Origin: Congeria kusceri
Taxonomy: Eukaryota; Mollusca; Bivalvia; Myida; Dreissenidae
Reading direction: 5' to 3'
Assembly: GCA_027627225.1 (NCBI GenBank)
Contig: CM051034.1
Coordinates: 17,034,980 to 17,098,979, forward strand
Length of the DNA stretch: 64,000 bases
In this document: positions 43,101 through 58,100 of the stretch, piece by piece
Layout of the letters: every line of letters begins with the position of its first letter
How positions within the stretch are numbered: the stretch's first letter is position 1
Translations under genes and position numbers: made by a program
Notes under the pieces: model-generated
What the model saw: only the letters and a program-made list of their open reading frames with translations
Database searches by the model: none
Told to the model about the DNA's origin: nothing

Positions 43101-46100
43101 CTAAGAGATATGTTGTCCTGCTACAAAATGAAGTGTTAGTTTAGTTTAAAACTACTTATTTGTGTTTGTGTTCAAAGCTTGAGGATAGCTAAGAGATATG
43201 TTGTCCTGCTACAAAATGAAGCATAAGTTTAGTTTAAAACTACTTATTTTAGCTTGAATGTGCTGAAAGTTTGAGGCTTATTGAGACTACTTTGAGACCA
43301 TTTCCTGAGAATAATCTGGTATCTTTGACTACTCCATTAGTAGGGATTTACTCACTTATGTGATGTTAACAATATTCTTAATTATACAGAACACGATCTT
43401 TTCACATATATACGGTCAACAATAAATATATAACTACAGTACAAACAGTACAATGTAAAACATACCACATAAAATTTGATTAAATCTTCTTTGGTTACAG
43501 TTCTGAGGAATGCGACTTCAATATCATCTGAAATATGAATGTGAAGAACGTGTCACTGACCATAAAGATAAACAAAAACAGTGTGACTGGCATATTGTAA
43601 GTACAAAGGAGGGTAAAACTAGGCTTTTAACAGTGTGATTGGCATATTGTAAATACAAAGGAGGGTAAAACTAGGCCTTTAACAGTGTGATTGGCATATT
43701 GTAAATACAAAGGAGGGTAAAGCTAGGCTTTTAACAGTGTGGCTGGCATATTGTAAATACAAAGGAGGGTAAAACTAGGCTTTTAACTGTTTGACTGGCA
43801 TATTGTAAATACAAAGGAGGGTAAAACTAGGCCTTTAACAGTGTGACTGGCATATTGTAAATACAAAGGAGGGTAAAGCTAGGCTTTTAACAGTGTGACT
43901 GGCATATTGTAAATACAAAGGAGGGTAAAACAAGGCCTTTAACAGTGTGATTGGCATATTGTAAATACAAAGGAGGGTAAAGCTAGGCTTTTAACAGTGT
44001 GATTGGCATATTGTAAATACAAAGGAGGGTAAAACTAGGCTTTTAACAGTGTGACTGGCATATTGTAAATACAAAGGAGGGTAAAACTAGGCCTTTAACT
44101 GTTTGACTGGCATATTGTAAATACAAAGGAGGGTAAAGCTAGGCTTTTAACAGTGTGATTGGCATATTGTAAATACAAAGGAGGGTAAAACTAGGCTTTT
44201 AATAGTGTGATTGGCATATTGTAAATACAAAGGAGGGTAAAACTAGGCTTTAACAGTGTGACTGGCATATTGTAAATACAAATGAGGGTAAAACTAGGCT
44301 TTTAACAGTGTGACTGGCATATTATAAATACAAAGGGGGGTAAAACTAGGCCTTTAACTGTTTGACTGGCATATTGTAAATACAAAGGAGGGTAAAACTA
44401 GGCTTTTAACTGTTTGACTGGCATATTGTAAACACAAAGGAGGGTAAAACTAGGCTTTTAACAGTGTGACTGGCATATTGTAAATACAAAGGAGGGTAAA
44501 GCTAGGCTTTTAACAGTGTGATTGGCATATTGTAAATACAAAGGAGGGTAAAACTAGGCCTTTAACAGTGTGATTGGCATATTGTAAATACAAAGGAGGG
44601 TAAAGCTAGGCTTTTAACAGTGTGGCTGGCATATTGTAAATACAAAGGAGGGTAAAACTAGGCTTTTAACTGTTTGACTGGCATATTGTAAATACAAAGG
44701 AGGGTAAAACTAGGCCTTTAACAGTGTGACTGGCATATTGTAAATACAAAGGAGGGTAAAGCTAGGCTTTTAACAGTGTGACTGGCATATTGCAAATACA
44801 CAACATAAGCTTTACCCCTGTCAAAGTTGTACTGCTGCGACATAATCTCTGACCAGTACTGGGTGCACTGCACAGACATTTTCTTGGGTTTCTCCAGACG
44901 CTTCATTGCAAGGGCCGACACATGTTTCTGGAACTCCTCGGCGGACATATTGCCTAGTGTCTCCTGAAGACAGGCAAAGGTACTGGATGCATTCATGTAC
45001 GGTCATGAAATGAAGGTTCTAACTTTTCTTGCCCAAACTAGTATGTTCTTGCCTACAGTGACATGAATTGTTACGGTAACAAAATTTAGATTTTAAATTT
45101 GTCTTGCCCAGCGTCTCCTGTGGATAGGCAAAGATACAGTGGGATGCATATGGTCATGAAACTAAGGTTACAACTTTCCTTGTCCAGTGTTTCTAGAATA
45201 TGTAAAAAGTACAGTGACACATATATGGTCATGAAAATTAAGGTTTTAACTTTTTTTGTAAACTAGCCGGTTCTCTTACATCATTAAGTGTTCTATTACA
45301 TCATTAATAATGTTGTTTCTTTACTCCAGCCTTAAGGACCACTGTCACTGACTTCTCAACTATATACATCTATAATGTTATATTCTGAAATGTTCACAAT
45401 GAAGGCATATTTGCTGTAAGTGAGTTTGGAATAAGAACGCAATACACATATAAATAAATAAGAACACACTACATAAATGAGGCCTGTCGTGGGAAAACTG
45501 GGCTTAATGCATGTGCATAAAGTGTCGTCCCGAATAAGCCTGTGCAGTCCGCACAGGCTAATCCTGGACGACGCTTTCCGCTTTCATGGTATTTTCTGTT
45601 TAAAGGTCACTTCTAAACATAAATCGCCTGTAGGCGGAAAGCGTCGATGTGGATGATCCGCACAGGCTAATCCGCGACAACACTTTAGGCACATGCATTA
45701 AGCCCCAGTTTCCCACGACACGCCTTAAATGTATCAAAGGACTTTAAAACGTTTATGCAAACCTACATGCATGGTTTTCAGGAAAGCTTCTATTCGACTC
45801 TCCACATACTGGGGTGTCTTGTCAGACTGGACTATCACTCGTAAACCCTGCACGCCACTCTGTCGACGGATACCACTGAACACGATGTAGCCTGAACACA
45901 GAAATGGTGATTTTATAATGGAAAGTGAAGACCTTGCCAAGATAGGTAACCCTATTTGACAACTGAAGTTTCCATTGATAGATTACATCCCTTGCTCTAT
46001 ATCTCAATAACAACAAAACCTTTACAAATTCTTGGATCCAAATAGAATCAGATAAGCATAAAATACTATCATTTGTTCACTGACCAATTTCCAACTTCCC

Positions 46101-49100
46101 AAGAAATGTTCATGCAAATCCATTCATTACTTTTTGCAAAACTGCTGATAAACGACTGACAAACTAACGCCCCCCAAAATAACCTCCTTTGGTGAAGTAA
46201 TAATATCGCTATAAACGATACTAACATAACTATATATTTCAGACGCAGAAAAACTCTTACTTTAAAGCTACTTTATAAATCACCTATAAATTGCAATACC
46301 AGTGTTTCTACAGTTATATTACATGGTAACACACTTAATACGTACAGGATTATATGACCGTCAATTGTTCCAAGAGTATGTATAGTTGAGTGGCTTGTGT
46401 AATGACAGTACCGGTACTAGCTGTAAAGACTGAATGCGTTTTTCTAGATGTACACATGTACCAGGGTACTTGCTCGTTAAGACTGAAATCTTAGATTAAG
46501 ATTGTGGACAGAACAACGAGGCCTGCACCTAGCTGTTCCTTGGTGCGGAGGACGTTGAAGCAGGGCTCACTGATGATCTGCACAAAAAGCTCGAGCAGCA
46601 TGTTGATGTTTGTTTGCTGCTGCCCCACCTGGTAGTAGATCTCGATGCTGGAACTCTTGTGCACGCTGTTCATGCAGCGGTATATGTAGTAGCAGCCTGT
46701 GGAACGGAAACATGTCATGGTATAAACTAGGTCAGTAACGGGGAGTGGTTCAGTGGTGGCCCAGTTAGCTCAGAGCTATTGCGCTGCCAGCAAGAGGTCA
46801 GGGTTCAAGTTCTGTACTGGCTGCACAATTTTCTCACCCTGTGATATTTGGTGTCCAATGGGGGACCATGATGTTACATGGGTTTACTCTCTGATGGCCC
46901 GTGGTAATAATATAAAACACCCCTGAATTCGAAGACAAATTCATGTTTGAGTGAGAGTGTATGTCACAGCATGATCTTGGTCAGTAAAGGGCAGTGGTTG
47001 TGTGGCGGCCTGGTTAGCCCAGTCGGGAGAGTACTAGCCCCGTATTAAAGAGGTTCTGGGTTTGAGTCCCGAACTGACAAACACAGATTCATATAGCAAA
47101 CATAGCTTTTTTTCCAATGCAGAAGCAAACTAACATCCTGTGCAACACACAAATGCATGTACATGTAGTTTCATGTATCAAATATACTTTTCATATCTCA
47201 CACACTTATGCACAAATAAGTACACATAGTAGCAGCCATAGGGACAAAGACACAGATTCATTTATCAAACATCGCTTTCTTATTTCATATGCCATCCAAA
47301 ATAAAATCCTGTCCAACACAAGAAATAATTTCATGTAGCATATATAAATGTCGTATCACAAACCAGTGTGTTTTTTTCATAATTTCCAAAGTGCTACGCC
47401 CATGAAATGCCCACTTTAGCACGACAAATTTCAAAATAGGGAAAGTTTATTTTTCAAGAAATGTGTGGTTATTTTGCTTTTTCAAGATTAATAAATTCAA
47501 ATTTTTCATCTGAAATCTACTGAACTTGTTTATGACAATGGTGCAAATTAAATCATTGTTTTTCTAGTTATGCACCCACCAGTGAAATACTATAAATTAC
47601 TTGGGGGGAAAAATGGAGGGTATTTTGTCAGGGAAAACAGAACTAAAATTAGCGATAAAAAATAATTGCACACAATGTGCACAAGGAAGTACACATAGTA
47701 GCAGTTTGTGAGACAGAAACATAGTGCCATGTAGCAAACATACGTTTTTTCACATGCTGACACAAACATGTGGTTTCATGTCACAAAAATAACCTTCAGA
47801 TTTCACACACTGACACACCAAGTTACAGTCTGAGTGTCACACAGTTCAAATTCACAGATGTACTTTTCATATTTCACACATCGTTATTAAGCTGATACAT
47901 AATTGCCACATGAAATACAGTGCAGTACATGAAGTACAGCATTGGGTGTTGACCTACCATTAGGCAGCTGTATCTCTTGCAGAGTCTGCGCTTTTGCAGC
48001 GCTCTTTGATGTTCAGACATTAGTTTTATGTATACACTTACATGTATATAAAGATTATTAGTAACAGTATACTGAGACCTACCGTCCGGTAGCTGTATCT
48101 CCCTCAGTCTGCGTCGCTGACTAGGCAACAACTCCTTGGTGTGCAATTGCGCTTTAAGGATGCTCTCCAACATTTCACACATCTCTAGACTGCCCTTTAG
48201 CCATGACATAAAAAAATTTCAGCTGTTATTGTTTTCATGTATCTCAGTTTGGGATTTATTTTCCCCGACAGCTTTGGTAAACGGAAAGACTGCATTTGAA
48301 ATCTCCAAAAATCATTGTTTGAAAGTTACGGGACAAGGCAGGAATGTAATAGATATTGATTACATTTAAAATACTTAATAGTTTGAAAATATTTTAAGGA
48401 AAGAATACAATTTTGGGCAAAGTCGGTAAGAATATAATTGTAAAATTATCAGTAAATAAATGCACTACTTTGACATTTAGCTATGCATATTCTGTTATTA
48501 CCTGTTTAGTTACATTGCCATACACAAGTCCCTCAATGTACATCTTGGAAAACAGCTGTGGTAGGAAGGCCTTCAACTTCTCCAAACTCACCTCTGTGGG
48601 TTAAAAACAATTCTAACATGATACTCGCTAATTTTTCTATAAATAAAAAAACAAAATTATCGTTCTTAAACTACCTAATAAACAATACAAAAAGAATTCC
48701 TGATTCTGAGCGCAGCATTGTAAAAAGTAGTTACAATTACAATTGCAATAAAATATATAAAATCATGTTAGAATCTAAATAATTTTTGCATTATCGGCGA
48801 ATAAAAAACTCTTTGTCGTTCTGATGCGCGGCTATTAATCAACTCGGGCTAACGCCCTCATGGTTTAATTCCTACACATCAGAACTCCAAATGGTTGTTT
48901 ACAATGATAAATCGAAAATTATTTCTTAATTCATATACAGGTATATGTTACCAGTGTTCAAAAGACTTTTATGTGACATACAATTACATGCAAAGCATGA
49001 AGAGTAGATCTAAATTATGTATTCACCTACATTGCATTTGTATCTTCAAAAACTGACCTCATATAAATGTACTCCCGTATACACAGTGGAGAAATCACCA

Positions 49101-52100
49101 ATAAAATATATAACAGAATCCTTAATATAAAAATGCCATCCCTTGCTATTTACTGTGAAAACTGGTAAAATTGGTTCAACAAGATTTTCTGTGGCAAGTG
49201 TGAGATTATTTTATTTCAACAGAAAGTGGGTGGTGATGTTGCCAGGAAGGGACTCGGCCAAATATGCTTAGTTCAAAAGACCAGTGCTGTATCCCTGTAC
49301 AGTGATATCTTTTTCACAGACTAATCTGAACTAGTGGTATACTAGTTTAACACAATTTTTAATGTTTTTTATTCCCAAAAATGGAAGTTATAATTTTAAG
49401 CTAAAGTAATATTTCTTGCATATTCGGCATTCTGTCAAGTTAGGATTTTTTTAATTAAGGTTGGAAAAAATAGAGCTTTGTGTGATTCGGCTATAGTTCT
49501 TAAACGGATCCACTTAAGAAGGCAAAAAATCACTGCTGTATATCAAACATCTGGTCACATTGTTCCCCACCTTCCAGCGTGTCTAGCAGCTCATCCTGCG
49601 TCCACAACAGCTCAGACATGACCACCGAGGTGAAGTATACGGCATGCTGATGAGGCTGCTCAGCGTGGAAGTTACGTAGGCTGCGACCGTACTAGAATTG
49701 AATACATTTCACATACAGTTGTCATAATGAAAATTGTATTCAGAACAAATTTAAAAAGAATAAATTTTCATTATTTATTTACTTACCATAGATGTGCATG
49801 AATATAGCTTTGAAAAACTGACCAGACACTTTATTAACAAAATAGCTTGAATTTTTTCTATATTTATCCTGGGTGTAGTAAGTTCACAAGTAATGAAATT
49901 CCAAGTTTTTATTTAAGTAGTTTGTTTTCATACTGTATTCTCAGCCAAAAATATCAAAGTAGTGCGAGTTCAATATGAAAAGACACACACGCGTCTCGTA
50001 AAATACTGGCATGTTCATGCATACATTTCATTGTCAGGTTAATCTTTTCGAGGTACACATTTACTACACATTGCTTACAGCTTCCTTGATGATATCGTAG
50101 CGTTTGGGATCGATTTCGAACGTGACCATCTTCTCTAAAATCCTCTTCAACAGTATATCCAACTTATCACTGTAGCCTTTAACACTCAACTGAAATACAC
50201 AAACATTCCGCTACAATGACAACAGCATTTAAAGACAAAACATTCATCAAACTAACACAATTCTAATAAAGGTGGAAGTTCATGGACAATATTCAACAGG
50301 TTGGAATTCTAAAATCATGCACTGTACATGATGAAACTGACTTCGAACCTGGTATTGCGTGTTCCCTGTAACAATATTATTATTTAAGAAATAATTGTTG
50401 ATTTATCATTGTTAATCGGGCAATCAAAAACGATTTAGATTTCTGATGTGTAGGAATTAAACCACTACAAAGTGTTGTTTATTGGCCGATAAACAAAGAA
50501 AATGCGAACATTATTTTGATTCTAACATGATTTTACAAATATATTTACAATTGTAATGAGAACTACATTTTACTATGCTCCGCTCAGAATTGGGGCTACT
50601 TTTTGCATTGTTTATTGGGTAGTTTAACAGTTATTTTTTTCCTTTGTCTATAGAAAAAATAACGCGTATCATACTAGAATGTGAAATATTCCAGTACTTC
50701 AAAGGACTGTGTATCTCATCAAATCATCTAAAACACTCCGCAGAATGTCCACAATGATAACAGAACACCAGTATCAGTGATGAATGCCACCCTCTATGGT
50801 ACATGATACTGACTGGGTGATTTTTTTTTAAGGAACAAGGTTGTGAATCATCAAATGCCAAAACTAACATACCAACATAGTGTGGAAAAATCTACATCCA
50901 GGCATTGTCCAATTACCGTCATGATTAAGACATGATTAAGGAACTACATGTATTGATCAGTTTAATTTGAATGTTGAAAGTGAAACTGGTGTATGTGCAT
51001 TGCATCTGAATATCAGATACACCAGTTTCACATTCAACCCTCCAAATAGGAACCCTCTTCTAGTCATGACCAACCCACCCAACAAAGTCTAACAACTATT
51101 GGACAGTTTGACTGTGACCTTTGATGCAATAACCTAATCATGAATACGGATCCTCTACCAATCATGACCAACCAACCTACCAAGTTCGAAAAACCTAGGC
51201 CAAAGAGTTCTGTAGTTATTGCTTGGTCAAGGTTTGGACCACTGACAAACATTTGCAAAAGCAAAATACCCCTGCTTCTTCAAAGCGGGACATCATAAAA
51301 GCGGAAAGAGTTGTCCCCAATCAGCCTGTGCGGACTGCGCAGGCTGATCCAGAATGACACTTTACGCACATGCATTAAGCCCAGTTTTCCCAGGACACGC
51401 CTCACTCGTAGATATAAAGAAGGTAGATAATTTTCTTACCGCCATGCCATATGCAGTGTTGTTCAGAATGTATTTAAGACCGGCTATCTCTGCATTATAG
51501 GCATACTCGTTAAGAGCGTCTTTGAACAGATGAACGAACATCACCGCCATGTTGGCATGAAGTGGGTCAATGTAGGCCAGGGGGCTGGAAAGATAACAAC
51601 AATATTTTCAAACTGCAAATGTATCAGGGGCCAGTAAGGATAAACTCTAGCATACCTGACTACATAATTAACCTTTTGCCATGTTCCCGGGCCTTCTTTT
51701 GAATCTAACCCCCCTTTCTTCCCCTGAAAGGCCCAAGAGGCCTGTCTACACTTAATGCTGCAGGGCTTTTTTTTTCTTCTATAGAAGGGGCCATTATAAG
51801 GTGTCATCACTCAGAAAATTTCTTTCAAATCATGCAGTTTTCCCCTAAAACTGATCTTACGCCAGTATTTTGCATTCCCCTGCTATGAAATTAGTTTTCT
51901 TCAAAATGCCAAAAAGAACGGTATTTTACCCCAAAATGATGGCAAAGGGCCCCATCCCGGAGAGGTTAAACAAAGGGCCCCTTCCCCGAGAGGTTAAACA
52001 AAGAGCCCCATCCCCGAGAGGTTAAACAAAGGGCCCCATCCCGAGAGGTTAAACAAAGAGCCCCATCCCCGAGAGGTTAAACAAAGAGCCCCATCCCGGA

Positions 52101-55100
52101 GAGGTTAAACAAAGAGCCCCATCCCCGAGAGGTTAAACAAAGAGCCCCATCCCGGAGAGGTTAAACAAAGAGCCCCATCCTCGAGAGGTTAAACAAAGAG
52201 CCCCATCCCCGAGAGGTTAAACAAAGAGCCCCATCCCCGAGAGGTTAAACAAAAAAGCCCTGGGGTCATATCCACAAAGCTCCTAAGGGAAATCTTAACT
52301 TAAGTCATATTTAAGTAAAAAATTCAAATAACATTCCCATTGGGAAAATCAATATTTCGCATTTGAAATATGGTAAAATATGAAGCACCTGTTGATTCTG
52401 TACAAAATTAAATCATTTTAGACAAAATAATCTTTAAATGAACATGCCAAAGACTTAAGGAATTTCGTGATTTTAAGAAATTGACTTAAGTTATGACTAA
52501 GGAGCTTTGTGGAGATGGGCCCTGAGCGCTTTGGTGCAGAAGGCCCTGTAAATAGACTTTGAACCAAACAAACATCAAGTGTCAGTATTCAAGGCTTCAA
52601 GGCTTAGTGTAAGAAAAACTTGAAAGTGAAAAAGGACAAAATGTTTTCATTATCAACATTTATTTTAAGTATTATGTGTTTAAATTATAACTTCATTATT
52701 TGAAAACAATATTTATTCTCCTTCATCCACCAACAACAAGTTCTAAAATACACGTAACCTGGTGTAGGCGTTAATTTCTTAAGTTCAAACATTCTTTGTG
52801 GAGATTTTTTTTATGTTTGACAAAAAAAGATTTCAATGAAACAAATACTCCTGTCAATACAAACACTGACAGCATGAACCTGAACTATTTACTATTCAGA
52901 CAAACAGTTTTTGTTAGTGTAATATATTATATATGAGGAGTGTCGTGGGAAAACCCGGCTTAATGAATGTGCGTAAAGTGCCGTCCCAGATTAGCCTGTG
53001 CAGTCCGCACAGGCTAATCCGGGATGGCACTTTCCGCTTTTATGGTATTTTCTGTTTCAAGGAAGTCTCTTCTAAACATAAATCCACTGTAGGCAGAAAG
53101 TGCCATCCCGGATTAGCCTGTGCAGACTTGCACAGGCTAATCCGGAATGACACTTTACGCACATGCATTAAGTCCGGTTTTCCCACGACATGCCTCATAT
53201 ATAACTAAGTTTGTCTACCTGGTCAGTTCAAAGCTGGCAAAGGCTTTAGGCAGCTTGAACTTGTTGTCCTGTTTGAACCACAGTCTGGCCATCCCCGTGT
53301 TCTGAAGCAGATAAATGAATGCTTATCAGCCGCAGCAGCTGACGCAGCTCTTATAAAAACTCATTTATGAATGATTTGATACACAATGTTATTTGTCATA
53401 ATTTAATTAGGCAGAAAAAAGTGTATTCTATCTAAAAAAAGTTATTTAGGGTCGGGATTAACATTTTGTTACCTTTTTTTAAACACACATTTCGGTAAAA
53501 AAAAAACATTAACACTTATCTCAAATCTGACGAATACCGATTTCACTGAAAACAATTGTCGCTAAAAACATTAGGGTCGGGTTTTTTTCGCTAGGTAGGG
53601 TCGGGTTGCCAACACAGAATTTTTTTTCTTTTGGCCTTAGCTAGAATGAAGAAAACATATGAGGCGCGTCGTGAGAAAACCGGTCTTAATGCATGTGCGT
53701 AAAGTGTCGTCCAGGATTAACGTATGTTATTTTGTCATGATATATTTCGTCAGAATAAAAAATATTGACATTATTCTATAATACATCTTTATGTTCTGAC
53801 GATGCTAATTTTTACAACAATATAGTTTGTCAGTATAAAGAAAATGTTTCAACATTACCATAAGATATTACATTCTTTCAAATAACCTGCAGTTTACAGA
53901 CATTAACAATTTTAATGGTAATAAATGAGACTAATTAAAAATTGGTGTTTATCAGGGATTTCATTAGATTTTGAAAACCAGGAGTCAAATGGCCCTAAGC
54001 TTGAAATGTTGACGGGTCATAATGAAATTTTCAGGGGTCAAAATACTGAAGTCAGAGTAATTTTGTTTCTGCACATTTGTTAAATGCTCTGCAAATGTTG
54101 CTTTGTATATATAAAGGTCAAGAACTTCAAGTAAAAGAAACATCATTGGTATGCTACAAAATACTATGTTCATGCACTTTTGAAGTTGGCTAACCGTAAA
54201 CAATTGCATAAAAATGATGCAAGGAAGATTACCATGTATTTCCTGAAGTGCAAAATAAGTAAATTGCAATTTGCTTGCATCAAAAAGCAGGATTTTGCAT
54301 CTACTAAAATCCCTGACGGTAACATTCAGTACAACACTTACCTTCACCATAATGGGTGTGGTGGGTTGCTGAAACGGGTGACAAAAAAAATTCATTCATT
54401 TTCCTTATCGATGATATACATGAAACTGTTCATAAATCAAATTAAAAACTTTCTAAAGAAGTTCACAGAAATTCTAGCAGTCTGTTAAAATTACTCAACT
54501 CGTTTACATGCCTGATTATACATGCACATGTTTGTTACTGTGTTCTATAAAACATTTCAAAAAACAAATGCAGGATTTCTATTTATTAATGTTCATAGTT
54601 TAATGTCAAAGTATGCATGGAAAAATGTGCCGCCTAATATGTTAATTACCTCTTTTTCCTGTGGCACCAGATCAAAGTTGGTCGGTATGAATTCATTAAT
54701 CTCTGGTAGACTCAATGACTCATGCAGCCCACAGTTTTCCCAGCTCTAGAAAACATAGCGATGGTTAAGCAGATACAACAGTTGAACGCTATTATCTTGA
54801 AGTCTCCGGGAGTTCACAAATGACTTCGAGATACACGAAATTCGACATATGGAAATATAGACTTTTTCGAAGTATTTAGTCCAAATGTTCAGTATATCAT
54901 TATATAAAATAGCGAGCATGTGTACATATAATGAACTGAAAACCAGTGATCAGGCAGATACAACAGTTTCATGCTTAAACCCGCGATAAATACATGTACA
55001 TGCAATTACAATTCAGACCCATTTCAGTGAAGATACACCTAGTCATCATTTGAATTGACAATTTAGATTGTTTATTTGCTTGAATACACCACTAAACCAA

Positions 55101-58100
55101 ATTATTTGTTTATGCTTTAATTACAATCCCATACAAACGAGACACTAACTCAAAAATCATGGAATATATCCAAAGTCTAAATAGCCTTTTAGTCTGAAAG
55201 TCAGTATCAGTATTATGAATCTGGGGCCATATCAATAAAGCATCTGCTGAACATTTGAACTCGTAAGTCATACTTAAAAGAAAATTAAGTTGCCGTGAAT
55301 AACATTTTCTATGTTTGAAAATAATTATTCTTTATTAGAAATATGGGAAAATAAGAAGCATTCGCTGATTATTTACTGGAATAAAATCATTTATTTCAAA
55401 ATAAACTTGGCGGAATTGCATTAGCAACTTGTGGCAGGAAAAAAAATCGCGTTTTGTTTACATTTTACTAAAAATTCTTAGGGCTTGTGGTGACCTCTAA
55501 CTTGCAGTCGTTGGCACTTCGGTGTCAAATAATGCGGTTAAGGGGAAACCGCAGTTGGGCTAAAAGTTAACAATTTACAATTTTTGCTATTGCTGGATAT
55601 TTTACATGGCCATAAGTTTAATGTATAACACTTTGCATTGCCTCGCTGTTGTGTATAGCAGTACGCGTTGCCTCAGTGTTGCGTATAGCAGTTTGCATTG
55701 CCTCAGCAGGGTATTATCAAGTTGTAACGCAATTGCATGGAGTATACTGCTGTAATAAGTGGATAAAACCAGCTCGGCTTTCTCTCGGCCCATTTTTTTT
55801 CTCCTTCACTCGAACTTCCCAGTCGGGTTTGGACCCATCATGGGGGTTCGCTCCACGGCCACTATTATCCATTTCATTTCTATTTTAAAGGTCATTTTAT
55901 TCATTCTAGTCAGTTTCATTGATCTCAAAGTAACACCTCATTTACCTCTTGTATGTGTTGTTAACTATACGCATCTAACTTGGCCATATTAAAAAGATGA
56001 ATAGTTAGTTTTGTTGGTTTTTATTTAATGGAGTCGTAAAATAAACTTTAAATGAAACAGCCACAGACTAAAGGAATTCTATAATTTTAATAAATTTACT
56101 TAAGTTCTTACTAAGACGCTTCATGGTCACAGGTCCAGATCAGGGGCTGTATTCACGAAGCATTGTAAGTGAAATTGTATCCTTTATCCTTAAATATGGA
56201 AATTTTCTCAACTGTATAATTCCATCAAGAAACAGTTTAGCATTAAGTAACACGTTAAAATAGCAACAATATGAAGGTGTTATTTGAGCAATATCAACAC
56301 CATATGCGTCTGTTTATAAAGTAAAGAAATATAATACATTCAAATTTTGCACGTAAGTGAAAATATTTAAGAAATTACTTAAGATGCTTGGTGAATACAA
56401 GCCCATATCATACCACCAATAGTAGATTAACAAACACTAAGAGTTGCAGTGGGCTGGTATTCACAAAGCATCTTAAGTAGTTTCTTAAATATTTTCACTT
56501 AAGTGCAAAATTTGAATGTATTATATTCTTAATTAATAAACAGATGCATTTGATGTTGATATTCCTCAAATAACACTTTACATAATGATGCTATTTTAAA
56601 GTGATACTTAGTGCAAACCAGTTTCTTTATGGAATTATACATTTGAGAAAATTTCCACATTTAAGGGTAAGGATAAAATTCAACTTAAGACGCTTCGTGA
56701 ATACCGCCCAAGGTGAATGATATATCTCAAACAGACACCTGGAACCATATCCACAAAGCTCCTAAGGAAAATCTTTACTTAAGTCAGACCTTCAAATACC
56801 ATTTTCTATGTAAAAATCATTATTTTATTATTTAAATATGGCACAATTAGAAGCATCTGTTGATTCTTAACCAGAATAAAACAATTTAACAGAAAATGAG
56901 GGGCGTCGTGGGAAAACCTGACTTAATGCATGTGCGTAAACTGTCGTCCCGGATTAGCCTGTGCAGGCTAATCCGGGACGACACTTTCCGCCTAAAGTGG
57001 ATTTATGGTTAGAAGACACTTCATTGAAACAGAAAATACCATAAAAGCGGAAAGTGCCATCCCCGATTAGCCTGTGCGGACTGCACAGGCTAATCCGGGA
57101 CGACACTTTATGCACATGCATTAAGTCCGGTTTTCTCACGACGCACATCAAATAAACGTTAAATCAAACAGCCACAGACTTAAGGAATTGTATAAGTTTA
57201 AGAAATTTACTTAAGTTTTCCCTAAGGAGCTTTGTGGATATGGGCCCAAGAACTGGTTCTACCCGGGAAACGGACCCGAGAGTAAGTCAGTAAGTCTCAG
57301 GCTTTTGACACTATCAAGCTTAAATAACAAGGTTGAAAACTAAGATTCTAGTGATCACCTTGAGTTTCTCTGCAGGTATTTTCTCTAGCTTGTAGTCCGT
57401 GCCATACCACCCCTCCTTTCTGTCTGCCTGTCCTGCAAACTTCTTGGCGACCAAAGATACCCTAAATAGGAAGCAACAGGGATGTATAAAATACAATACC
57501 AAATGCACCGCTTTGTTTCTTTCATGTAAGCACACCTAATAGCATGTGACAACAATATGACATGAATATAGCTATGCATTCAATTATAAGGCTGAAGCAC
57601 TTTTCTAGTTGTATCTGTAGTTGATGTGTAGTTATACATTATCTTATTTAACCCATTTCTTTTACTTGCACAACATAACACTTCAGCAGGTAACCTTATT
57701 CTATGGAAACAAAGTACAATATTTCAATACCATTTCCACAGCAATGTTTCTATAAAAAAAATAAAAATATCAAGACCTCAGTGCAAGGCTGAGATAAATA
57801 AAATTCAAATACATAAGTTAACATACTTTTGCACCCATTCTTAGATACTTAATATGCTGATAAACCATACAGCAATGTACACCACAAACTATTCACAAAC
57901 ACCAAAGTTTGAAAGCAGAGCCATATAATGTAACACCCTCCCTACCGCTTAAAAATCTTCAGAAACATGAATCACAGCATTGCACACATTTTATACCTCA
58001 TGTTACTGGGCAACAGTTTCTCCAGTACCATGTTAATCAGCTCAGGTTTGTACTCCGACTGTAGATACTGGGCACAAAGGACTTCTTCCATGGGGTAATC

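Noticed and set aside
41515..44798. CRISPR-like regular repeats
   Set aside because: Units are contiguous tandem copies without unique spacers, in an animal intron.
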